A stretch of DNA of 64,000 bases, taken from assembly GCF_010726245.1 (NCBI RefSeq), contig NZ_AP022561.1, positions 248,001 through 312,000 of the forward strand. The letters run 5' to 3'. This document shows, one piece after another, positions 39,782-47,652 of the stretch (within the stretch, counting starts at the first letter, position 1; each line of letters opens with the position of its first letter). The translations under genes and the position numbers were made by a program. The notes under the pieces were generated by a model. It saw only the letters and a program-made list of their open reading frames with translations. It was not told where the DNA came from and ran no database searches. This DNA comes from Mycolicibacterium aichiense. GTDB taxonomy: Bacteria; Actinomycetota; Actinomycetes; Mycobacteriales; Mycobacteriaceae.

Positions 39782-40252
39782 TTATCTGGCGGGCATCACC
39801 ATCGTCGCTGTAGCCGCGCCGTCCCGTTCGGTCGCGCGAATTGACACCTGTGTGCCGGCCTGCAGCGGCTGCGGCGGTTTGCGAGTGTCGGTGTTCAGCA
39901 CATAGGTCTGGCTGAAGCCGTCCTGGCTGCGCACCGTCACCGAGCTGTCGGACGCGGCGGTGACGTCGCCGGTCTGGGTCAGTTCGGTGCTGAATCCGCC
40001 TTTGCCGTCGGATACGACGCTCTCGCCGTGCAGCGACCGCTGCGACCCGCCGGGTCCGCCGGGTCCGCCGCCACCCCATCCGGGTGGGCCGCCCGCGTGC
40101 TCGTCACCGTTGCCGGCGGCGGCGTAGACCACCACGCCACCGACCGCGGCAAGTGCGGCGGCGATCCCGACGGCGGCCGCCGTCGTGCGGGTTGACCAGG
40201 TCTTGGGGTGCTCCGCGGGCGCACCCCACACAGGCTGCTGTTCGACACTCAT
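39782..40252 (-). CDS. Membrane-anchored exported protein with Gly/Pro-rich linker
   Basis: A 156-aa protein. One hydrophobic segment (TTAAAVGIAAALAAVGGVVV, about residues 23-42) acts as signal anchor, followed by a glycine/proline-rich linker (GGGGPGGPGG) and a small beta-type domain (DSSVTVRSQDGFSQTYVLN, TQVSIRATERDG), reminiscent of DUF5666-like exported domains. It diverges from the two-component system, so it may be co-regulated with it. Confidence 0.75.
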   Translation of the reverse strand: MSVEQQPVWGAPAEHPKTWSTRTTAAAVGIAAALAAVGGVVVYAAAGNGDEHAGGPPGWGGGGPGGPGGSQRSLHGESVVSDGKGGFSTELTQTGDVTAASDSSVTVRSQDGFSQTYVLNTDTRKPPQPLQAGTQVSIRATERDGAATATMVMPAR

Positions 40253-40321
40253 GCCACCACGGTGGGCAGCCGAGCTGTGTGTCCGCTGTGCGCGCGATCA
40301 GCCCGGTCTGTGCATCGTGTT

Positions 40322-40350
40322 TCACAGCGGGGGCATAGGAACGGCATAGG
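40322..40350 (+). promoter_or_regulatory. Response-regulator binding site candidate, 11-bp period
   Basis: Three 7-bp units spaced 11 bp apart: TCACAGC (40322-40328), GCATAGG (40333-40339) and GCATAGG (40344-40350). The last two lie in an exact 11-bp tandem GGCATAGGAAC. The first equals the half-site known for mycobacterial PhoP. The site sits 32 bases upstream of the regulator's start, so autoregulation is likely. Confidence 0.62.
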
Positions 40351-40382
40351 AACCACTCATCGCCGCTCGCATACTGGAGTAC

Positions 40383-41117
40383 ATGACCTCTTCATCGGCG
40401 GAACGTGTCGTTATGCGCCGAGCCGACGGAAACCCGATCACGGTGCTGGTCGTGGACGACGAGACAGTGCTGGCCGAGATGGTGTCGATGGCGCTGCGCT
40501 ACGAGGGCTGGACCATCGCCACCGCCGCCGACGGCGCGTCGGCGATCACCGCGGCCCGCAGCGCGCGGCCGGACGCCGTGGTGCTCGACATCATGTTGCC
40601 CGACATGAGCGGCCTGGATGTACTGCGCAAGCTGCGCGAACAGAACCCCCAACTGCCGGTGCTGCTGTTGACCGCCAAAGACGCGTTGGAGGATCGCATC
40701 GCCGGGCTGACGGCGGGCGGCGACGACTACGTCACCAAGCCGTTCTCCATCGAAGAGGTCGTGTTGCGGCTGCGGGCCCTGTTGCGTCGTACCGGTGTGA
40801 CCACCGAGGACAGCGGTGCCCAGATCGTCGTCGGTGATCTGGTGCTCGACGAGGACAGCCACGAGGTGACTCGCGGCGGTGAACCGGTCTCACTGACGTC
40901 CACCGAGTTCGAACTGCTTCGCTTCCTGATGCGCAACCCCAAGCGGGTGTTGTCGAAAGCCCAGATCCTGGACCGGGTTTGGAGCTATGACTTCGGCGGT
41001 CGGTCCAACATTGTCGAGCTGTACATCTCATACCTGCGCAAGAAGATCGACAGCGGCCGCGACCCGATGATCCACACGTTGCGCGGCGCGGGCTATGTTC
41101 TCAAACCTGCGAGCTAA
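40383..41117 (+). CDS. tcrX: OmpR-family response regulator, probably TcrX
   Basis: A 244-aa two-domain regulator. The receiver shows VLVVDDETVLAEMVSMALRY with the acidic pocket, DAVVLDIMLPDMSGLDVL with the phosphoacceptor Asp, LTAKDALEDR and GGDDYVTKPFSIEE with the conserved Lys; the winged helix has LTSTEFELLRFLMRNPKRV and DRVWSYDFGG. Downstream genes and the position relative to other Rv376x-like genes fit Rv3765c (TcrX), but similarity to PhoP is also clear. Start ATG 40383; the kinase overlaps its end. Confidence 0.8.
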   Translation: MTSSSAERVVMRRADGNPITVLVVDDETVLAEMVSMALRYEGWTIATAADGASAITAARSARPDAVVLDIMLPDMSGLDVLRKLREQNPQLPVLLLTAKDALEDRIAGLTAGGDDYVTKPFSIEEVVLRLRALLRRTGVTTEDSGAQIVVGDLVLDEDSHEVTRGGEPVSLTSTEFELLRFLMRNPKRVLSKAQILDRVWSYDFGGRSNIVELYISYLRKKIDSGRDPMIHTLRGAGYVLKPAS

Positions 41118-42597
41118 CACCCGGTCGCTCAGCGCGCGGCTGCTGATCGGTCAGCTGTGTCTGCTGCTGGTCGTCTGCCTCGGTATCGGCGCGGTGACAA
41201 TCCTTGCGCTGCACCAGTATCTGATCGGCGAGGTCGACAATCAGCTGCGCGAGACCGCCCACCGGTCGGCCATCATCTACGGCGAACCCCTACCACCACC
41301 GCTGCCGCCGGCATTGCGCGACAACCGGCCACCGTGGCCGCGGCCCGGGCCCGGGCCGCAGTTCCTGGACGCTCCGGGACAACCGATCGGGATGGTCGCG
41401 GCTGTGATCACCAACGGCACCGCCAGCGACGCCGGGCTACTCGGTCCGGGCGGCGTGCGCGCGCAGGTACCGTCTGGCGCGACAGCCGAACTCACCCGCA
41501 ACGCTGACCAACGCCGCCCGGTGACGCGCAATCTGGACAGCCTCGGTGACTACCGGGTGATGTCGGTTCGCAGCAGGCTGACCGGTGAGACGCTGGTGAT
41601 CGGGCTGAGCCTGGGCAATCTCAACGCGACGCTGTTGCAGGTGGCCCTGACCTTCGCGGTGGTGACGTTGGCGGCGCTGGCCGTGGCGACGACCGTCGGC
41701 ATCGTGATCAACCGTCGTGCACTGGCGCCGCTCACCCGGGTGGTGGCCACCGCGGGCGAGGTGGCGAACCTGCCGTTGGACCGTGGCGAGGTGGAACTGC
41801 CCGTGCGGGTCTCGGACACCGATGCCAATCCCTACACGGAGGTGGGCCGGCTGGGGCTGGCGCTGAATCGGATGCTCGACCACATCTCGACCGCGCTGTC
41901 GACGCGGCAGGCCAGCGAAAGCCGCGTGCGTCAGTTCGTCGCGGACGCCAGCCATGAGCTACGCACCCCCCTGGCCGCCATCCGGGGTTATACCGAACTG
42001 GCACAACGCAAACGGGATCAGGTGCCCGACGACGTGGCACACGCGATGGGCCGGGTGGAGTCCGAAGCCGAACGCATGACCCACCTCGTCGAGGACCTGC
42101 TGCTCCTGGCGCGGCTGGACTCCGGGCGCCCGCTGGAACGCGAGCCGGTCGACCTGTCCCGGCTGTCGGCCGACGTCGCCAGCGACGCCCACATCGCCGG
42201 ACCCGACCACGAGTGGAACCTCGACGTGCCGTCGGATCCGCTGTATGTCATCGGCGACGACGCCCGACTGCACCAGGTGGTGGCCAACCTGCTGGCCAAC
42301 GCCCGCACGCACACCCCACCCGGGACGACGGTCACGTTGTCGCTGCACGCGGAGCCCGACGCCGCGGTGCTGCGGGTGGTCGACGACGGGCCGGGCATCC
42401 CGGCGGAGCTGCAGTCCGAGGTGTTCGAGCGATTCGCGCGCGGGGATACGTCGAGATCCCGCAAGGGTGGGTCCACCGGACTCGGCCTGGCGATCGCGTC
42501 GGCTGTGGTGCGGGCTCACGGCGGCGTGATCGAGCTGTCCAGCGTGCCGGGCCTGACCGAATTCACGGTACGGTTGCCCCGGTCGGCCCAATCATGA
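41095..42597 (+). CDS. tcrY: Sensor histidine kinase, probably TcrY
   Basis: A 500-aa kinase starting inside the regulator gene (overlap 23 bases). Two helices (about residues 20-42 and 175-200) flank an extracytoplasmic loop rich in proline. The cytoplasmic part has HAMP-like sequence, the H-box FVADASHELRTPLAAIRGYT near residue 285, VVANLLANARTHTPPGT (N-box), DDGPGIPAEL and GGSTGLGLAIASAVV. Partner of the preceding regulator. The following glycosyltransferase gene overlaps its stop as ATGA, so the signal pathway and the sugar genes share a transcript. Confidence 0.85.
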   Translation: MFSNLRANTRSLSARLLIGQLCLLLVVCLGIGAVTILALHQYLIGEVDNQLRETAHRSAIIYGEPLPPPLPPALRDNRPPWPRPGPGPQFLDAPGQPIGMVAAVITNGTASDAGLLGPGGVRAQVPSGATAELTRNADQRRPVTRNLDSLGDYRVMSVRSRLTGETLVIGLSLGNLNATLLQVALTFAVVTLAALAVATTVGIVINRRALAPLTRVVATAGEVANLPLDRGEVELPVRVSDTDANPYTEVGRLGLALNRMLDHISTALSTRQASESRVRQFVADASHELRTPLAAIRGYTELAQRKRDQVPDDVAHAMGRVESEAERMTHLVEDLLLLARLDSGRPLEREPVDLSRLSADVASDAHIAGPDHEWNLDVPSDPLYVIGDDARLHQVVANLLANARTHTPPGTTVTLSLHAEPDAAVLRVVDDGPGIPAELQSEVFERFARGDTSRSRKGGSTGLGLAIASAVVRAHGGVIELSSVPGLTEFTVRLPRSAQS

Positions 42598-44390
42598 TCC
42601 GCAGCAAGCACTATGGTGCTCTCGCGGTGCTGCTGGCCGTCACAGCTGTGCTGTACATGTGGAACCTGGGAGCCAGTGGCTGGGCGAATCCGTTCTATTC
42701 GGCGGCAGCGCAGGCCGGTGCGCAGAACTGGACGGCCTGGCTGTTCGGGTCGAGCGACGCGGGCAATGCGATCACCGTCGACAAGACGCCCGCCGCGTTG
42801 TGGGTGACCGGTTTATCGGCGCGTGTGTTCGGGGTCAATCCCTGGAGCATCCTGGTGCCGCAGGCATTGTTCGGCGTCGCGGCCGTCGCGGTGCTGTACG
42901 CCGCGGTACGCCGAGTCAGCGGACCGTGGGCGGGACTCTTCGCCGGTGCGGTGTTGGCGCTCACCCCGGCCGCGGCGCTGATGTTCCGGTTCAACAATCC
43001 CGATGCGCTGCTGGTCCTTTCGCTGGTGGTGGCCGCTTATGCCACGCTGCGCGCAGTGGACGACGGCGCCGCGTGGTGGTGGATGCCGCTGGCGGGAGTG
43101 GCGGTCGGCGTCGGCTTCCTGGCCAAGATGATGCAAGCCTTCTTGGTGTTGCCCGCGCTCGGCGCGGTCTATCTGTTCGCCGCCGCGGCGCCGCTGCGGA
43201 CACGGTTCGTGCGCGTGGCGGCCGCGGTGGCTGCCCTGGCTGTGTCCGGTGGCTGGTATCTGCTGCTGGTCGCCCTGTGGCCTGCCACGGCGCGGCCGTA
43301 TATCGGTGGTTCGCAGCACAATTCGATCCTCGAGCTGGCACTGGGCTACAACGGTCTGGGCCGCATCACCGGAGAGGAAACCGGTGGCCTTGGCAACATG
43401 AACTCCGATGTCGGGTGGGCGCGGCTGTTCGGTGCAGAGATGGGCACCCACATCGCCTGGCTGCTGCCCGCCGCGGTCATCGCGATCGTCGCCGGGCTGG
43501 TGATCACCCGCCGCGCAACCCGTACCGACGTCACCCGGGCCGCGCTGCTGTTGTGGAGCGGCTGGCTCGTCGTCACCGCGCTGGTGTTCAGCTTCGCCAA
43601 CGGCATCCTGCACCCGTACTACACCGTGGCGCTGGCCCCGGCGATTGCCGGCGGCCTGGCGATCGGCACGGCACTGCTGTGGCGGCATCGCACCGATATC
43701 CGCGCTGCCACCACATTGTCCGGGATGGTTGTCATCACCGGTGTGCTGGCTTACCTTCTGCTGCAACGTGATTCGCAGTGGCTGCCCTGGCTTCGGATGG
43801 CCGTGGTCGTCACCGCCATCGGCTGTGCCCTGCTGTTGTTGGTGCTGGTGCGCCTGCCGCGCCGGGTCGGCATGGCGGTGGGGATGGTGGCCGTGGTCGC
43901 CGCGCTGGCCGGACCGGTCGCGTTCTCGCTGGCCACCGTCGCCGCTCCGCACAGCGGTGCCATCCCTTCGGTGGGCCCGTCGAGCGGGCGGGGCGGACCG
44001 CCGGGCGGCATGTTCGACGCACCTCGACCGGGCGCGGCGCTGACGGCCGCACTGAGTCAGGACGCCGGTCAATTCACTTGGGCGGCAGCAGTAGTCGGTT
44101 CGAGCAACGCCGCCGGATACCAGCTTGCGACCGGATTGCCGGTGATGGCCGTCGGCGGCTTCAACGGCACCGACCCCGCTCCGACCCTCGAGCAGTTCCA
44201 GGCCTACGTCACTGCGCGCCGCATCCACTGGTTCATCCGTTCTGACATGCCCGGATTCATGTTCGGCAACCGGTCGGGCAGTGACGCCGCCGAGCAGATC
44301 CAGCGTTGGGTGAGCGCGAATTTCACGTCCCGCGAGGTCGACGGTGTCACCGTCTACGACCTGTCGCGGGGATTCACAGCCGCCGCATAG
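42594..44390 (+). CDS. GT39/ArnT-like membrane glycosyltransferase 1
   Basis: A 598-aa GT-C enzyme beginning at ATG 42594. The first helix is ALAVLLAVTAVLYMWNL and the first outer loop has DAGNAITVDKTPAALWVTGL, where the Asp-Lys-Pro segment matches ArnT/PMT donors. About eleven helices follow, with FRFNNPDALLVLSLVVAAY and NGILHPYYTVALAPAI. A C-terminal soluble domain (about 460-598, LTAALSQDAGQFTWAAAVV and FNGTDPAPTLEQFQAY) ends the protein. It should transfer a sugar from a polyprenyl-phosphate carrier; acceptor unknown. A paralog lies two genes away. Confidence 0.9.
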   Translation: MIRSKHYGALAVLLAVTAVLYMWNLGASGWANPFYSAAAQAGAQNWTAWLFGSSDAGNAITVDKTPAALWVTGLSARVFGVNPWSILVPQALFGVAAVAVLYAAVRRVSGPWAGLFAGAVLALTPAAALMFRFNNPDALLVLSLVVAAYATLRAVDDGAAWWWMPLAGVAVGVGFLAKMMQAFLVLPALGAVYLFAAAAPLRTRFVRVAAAVAALAVSGGWYLLLVALWPATARPYIGGSQHNSILELALGYNGLGRITGEETGGLGNMNSDVGWARLFGAEMGTHIAWLLPAAVIAIVAGLVITRRATRTDVTRAALLLWSGWLVVTALVFSFANGILHPYYTVALAPAIAGGLAIGTALLWRHRTDIRAATTLSGMVVITGVLAYLLLQRDSQWLPWLRMAVVVTAIGCALLLLVLVRLPRRVGMAVGMVAVVAALAGPVAFSLATVAAPHSGAIPSVGPSSGRGGPPGGMFDAPRPGAALTAALSQDAGQFTWAAAVVGSSNAAGYQLATGLPVMAVGGFNGTDPAPTLEQFQAYVTARRIHWFIRSDMPGFMFGNRSGSDAAEQIQRWVSANFTSREVDGVTVYDLSRGFTAAA

Positions 44391-44434
44391 CAAAGACAAA
44401 TTGGGCCCTCACCGCCGCGGCCGACGATGAATAC

Positions 44435-45676
44435 ATGACCATCACCGACATCCCCGTGGCACGCCGACGCAATGCCGCACTGACCGCCGCCGACCGCGGT
44501 GTACCGGTGCTCGATGTCGTCGTGCCGGTGTACAACGAGCAGGCCGTGCTGGCCAACTCGATCCACCGGCTGCACCGCCACCTGCGGGAGGACTTCCCGT
44601 TCTCGTTCCGCATCACGATCGCCGACAACGCCAGCATCGACGACACCCCCGCGGTGGCGGCCGGTCTGGCTGCCGAACTGCCCGAGGTCCGCATGGTGCG
44701 GCTGGAGCAGAAGGGCCGGGGGCGGGCGTTGCACGCGGTGTGGTCGACCTCGGATGCGCCGGTCCTGGCCTACATGGACGTCGACCTGTCGACCGATCTG
44801 GCCGCGCTGGCACCGCTGGTGGCACCGCTGGTGTCGGGGCATTCCGATCTGGCCATCGGCACCCGGCTGGGTCGCGGCTCCCGTGTCGTGCGGGGTGCCA
44901 AGCGGGAGGTCATCTCGCGCTGCTACAACCTCATCCTGCGTTCGACGCTCGCCGCCAAGTTCAGTGATGCCCAATGCGGTTTCAAGGCGATCCGCGCGGA
45001 TGTCGCGGCCGAGCTGCTGCCCTACGTCGAGGACACCGGCTGGTTCTTCGATACCGAACTGCTGGTGCTGGCCGAGCGCAGCGGGCTCCGCATCCACGAG
45101 GTCCCGGTGGACTGGATCGACGATCCCGACAGCCGGGTCGACATCGTGGCCACCGCGGTCGCCGACCTGAAGGGAATCGCACGCTTGCTCAAAGGATTCG
45201 GCACCGGACAGATCCCGGTCAAAGCAATCGGCGCCCAGTTCGGCAACCAGGCCGGCGCGCCCAAATCGCTGTTGACCCAAGGCGTGCGATTCGCAGCGAT
45301 CGGCATCGGATCGACACTGGCCTATCTGCTGTTGTTCCTGCTGCTACGCCCGATCGGCGCTCAGGGTGCCAACCTGGTGGCGCTGCTGGTGACCGCGATA
45401 GTCAATACCGCGGCCAATCGGCGGTTCACCTTCGGGGTCCGCGGCCGAGGCGGGGTGGCACGCCACCAGTTCGAGGGCCTGGTGGTCTTCGCCATCGGGC
45501 TGGGTCTGACCAGCGGAGCGCTGGCGCTGCTGCACACGATGGGCGAACCGCACCGCGCCGTGGAACTCCTGGTGCTGATCGCGGCCAACCTGATGGCCAC
45601 CGTCGTTCGCTTCGTGCTGTTGCGCGGCTGGGTCTTCCATCCCCGCCGCACCGGCCAGACTGTTGGAGGAAAGTGA
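44435..45676 (+). CDS. GT2-GtrA fusion: polyprenyl-phosphate sugar synthase/flippase
   Basis: A 413-aa two-domain protein from ATG 44435. Residues about 25-270 are a GT2 synthase (VLDVVVPVYNEQAVLANSIH, the DVDLS metal motif in AYMDVDLSTDLAALAPLV, CGFKAIRADVAAELLPYVED), which should load a sugar onto polyprenyl phosphate. Residues about 285-405 are a GtrA domain with four helices (GVRFAAIGIGSTLAYLLLFL, NTAANRRFTFGV), likely to flip the lipid-linked sugar. The following enzyme is coupled at TGATG, with GGAGGA 6 bases upstream of it. This gives donor synthesis, flipping and two transferases in one cluster. Confidence 0.92.
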   Translation: MTITDIPVARRRNAALTAADRGVPVLDVVVPVYNEQAVLANSIHRLHRHLREDFPFSFRITIADNASIDDTPAVAAGLAAELPEVRMVRLEQKGRGRALHAVWSTSDAPVLAYMDVDLSTDLAALAPLVAPLVSGHSDLAIGTRLGRGSRVVRGAKREVISRCYNLILRSTLAAKFSDAQCGFKAIRADVAAELLPYVEDTGWFFDTELLVLAERSGLRIHEVPVDWIDDPDSRVDIVATAVADLKGIARLLKGFGTGQIPVKAIGAQFGNQAGAPKSLLTQGVRFAAIGIGSTLAYLLLFLLLRPIGAQGANLVALLVTAIVNTAANRRFTFGVRGRGGVARHQFEGLVVFAIGLGLTSGALALLHTMGEPHRAVELLVLIAANLMATVVRFVLLRGWVFHPRRTGQTVGGK

Positions 45677-47580
45677 TGACTGTGCTCGCCGAGTTCACAG
45701 AAAAGCCGACGGACATTCACCCCCACGAACAGCCGCACCCGCTGCGGCCGCGTTGGGTGCGCCCGGCGCTGGGGCTGCTGTTGGCCGTCACCGCCGTGCT
45801 CTACCTGTGGGGGCTGGGCGCCGCCGGGTGGGCCAACGACTACTACGCGGCCGCTGTGCAGGCCGGCACCCAGAGCTGGAAGGCCCTGCTGTTCGGGTCG
45901 CTCGACGCGGGTAACGCGATCACGGTGGACAAGCCACCGGCATCGCTGTGGGTGATGGCATTGTCCGGGCGGATCTTTGGATTCGGCACACTGTCGATGC
46001 TGGTGCCACAGGCCTTGATGGGCGTGGCTTCCGTGGCGCTGGTCTACAGCACGGTACGCCGGGTCAGTGGATACGGTGCCGGTCTGCTGGCTGGTGCGGT
46101 CCTGGCGCTGACGCCCGTGGCGGCGTTGATGTTCCGCTTCAACAACCCCGACGCACTTCTCGTTCTGCTGATGGTGGTGGCCGCCTACTGCCTGATCCGT
46201 GCACTGGAGGCCAACCCGACCCGGTGGATCGCCCTGGCCGGTGTGGCCATCGGATTCGCATTCCTGGCCAAGCTTCTGCAGGCCCTGCTGGTCACCCCGG
46301 CATTCGCCCTGGTGGTGTTGGTCGCGGTCCCGGGCAGTGTGTGGCTGCGGCTGCGTCATCTTGGCGTCGGTCTGCTCGCGATGGTGGTCTCCGCCGGGTG
46401 GTACCTGGCTCTGGTCAGCCTGTGGCCCAGTGATTCTCGGCCCTACATCGGCGGATCCACCGACAACAGCCTGCTGCAGCTTGCGCTGGGTTACAACGGC
46501 CTGGGACGGGTGTTCGGCGGCGACGGGAATCCGGGCGGCAACTCCGGCGGGGGCGCCGGCGGGGGTGGCGGTCCCGGTGGCGGGATGTTCGGTGGGTCCA
46601 CCGGCATCACCAGGATGTTCGGGGAGTCGATGGGCACCGAGATCTCCTGGCTGTTGCCTGCCGCGCTGATCGCCTTGGTGGCCGGCCTGTGGTTCACCAG
46701 GCGCGCGCCCCGCACCGACCGAACCCGCGCCTCGCTGTTGCTGTGGGGCGGCTGGCTGGTGGTCACAGTCGTGGTGTTCAGCTTCATGAAGGGGATCATG
46801 CATCCCTACTACACAATCGCTTTGGCGCCGGCGATCGGCGCAGTGATCGGCATCGGTGTGCGAGAACTGTGGCGCGGCAAGCAGTTTGTGTTACCACGGG
46901 TGGCGCTCGGAGCAATGTTGGTGACCACCGGAGTGTGGAACTTCGTCCTTCTCGACCGCACACCCGAGTGGCTTCCCTGGCTGCGCTGGGTGGTGTTGGC
47001 CGGCTCGATCGTGGTCACCGCCGTGCTCGTGGCGGGCGGACATCGCCTCGGGCGCTGGACGGTCGCACTGGCGGCGGCGGGCCTGCTCTTCGGCCTCGGT
47101 GCCACAGCGGCCTACACCGTCGAGACCGTGGCGAACAGCCACAGCGGGGGGATTCCGACATCGGGACCGGTTCGCTCCGGCGGAGGTATGGGCTTCGGCG
47201 GCCCAGGTGGTCCTCGCGGCCAGCAGGCGTCGGATAACACCGAACTGAAGGCCATGCTCACTGCGGCCGACAATCGTTGGGCCGCAGCGACTGTCGGGTC
47301 CATGGGCACCAGCCCGCTGGAGCTGGCCACCGGCACATCGATCATGTCGATCGGTGGTTTCGGCGGTGGCGACAACTCGCCGACACTGGAGCAATTCAAG
47401 TCCTACGTGGCCGCAGGGCAGGTCCACTACTTCATCGCAGGGGAGGGACCCGGCGGTGGCCATCACGGACCCGGCGGCGACTCGGGTGCGGGTACCCAGA
47501 TCACCCAGTGGGTGAAGCAGCACTTCACCGCACAGGATGTGGGCGGGACCGAGGTCTACGACCTGACCGCGCCGAACTAA
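45676..47580 (+). CDS. GT39/ArnT-like membrane glycosyltransferase 2
   Basis: A 634-aa paralog of the GT39 at 42594. Start ATG 45676 overlaps the fusion's stop. Corresponding blocks are AVTAVLYLWGLGAAGWAND, DAGNAITVDKPPASLWVMAL, FRFNNPDALLVLLMVVAAY and KGIMHPYYTIALAPAI. Unlike its paralog it has a glycine-rich insertion (about residues 281-305, GGNSGGGAGGGGGPGGGM) and more Gly-rich sequence near 497-520 and 596-610. The C-terminal domain matches that of the first copy (LTAADNRWAAATVGS, SPTLEQFKSYVAA). Both probably use the lipid-linked sugar of the fusion protein. Confidence 0.9.
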   Translation: MTVLAEFTEKPTDIHPHEQPHPLRPRWVRPALGLLLAVTAVLYLWGLGAAGWANDYYAAAVQAGTQSWKALLFGSLDAGNAITVDKPPASLWVMALSGRIFGFGTLSMLVPQALMGVASVALVYSTVRRVSGYGAGLLAGAVLALTPVAALMFRFNNPDALLVLLMVVAAYCLIRALEANPTRWIALAGVAIGFAFLAKLLQALLVTPAFALVVLVAVPGSVWLRLRHLGVGLLAMVVSAGWYLALVSLWPSDSRPYIGGSTDNSLLQLALGYNGLGRVFGGDGNPGGNSGGGAGGGGGPGGGMFGGSTGITRMFGESMGTEISWLLPAALIALVAGLWFTRRAPRTDRTRASLLLWGGWLVVTVVVFSFMKGIMHPYYTIALAPAIGAVIGIGVRELWRGKQFVLPRVALGAMLVTTGVWNFVLLDRTPEWLPWLRWVVLAGSIVVTAVLVAGGHRLGRWTVALAAAGLLFGLGATAAYTVETVANSHSGGIPTSGPVRSGGGMGFGGPGGPRGQQASDNTELKAMLTAADNRWAAATVGSMGTSPLELATGTSIMSIGGFGGGDNSPTLEQFKSYVAAGQVHYFIAGEGPGGGHHGPGGDSGAGTQITQWVKQHFTAQDVGGTEVYDLTAPN

Positions 47581-47652
47581 CCCGTCAATTACCGTCCGCG
47601 GACGGCCCGTACTTCGTACCATCTGTCGTATCGGCTGGCGGGAGTACGGGTC

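Noticed and set aside
44974..45675. Plus-strand frame extending upstream of the second GT39
   Set aside because: It is another frame of the GT2-GtrA gene; the ATG at 45676 has a strong ribosome site and matches the paralog's start.
46500..46600. PE_PGRS-like glycine-rich protein
   Set aside because: The glycine runs lie within a GT39 membrane protein; no PE domain or GGAGG-type tandem array is present.
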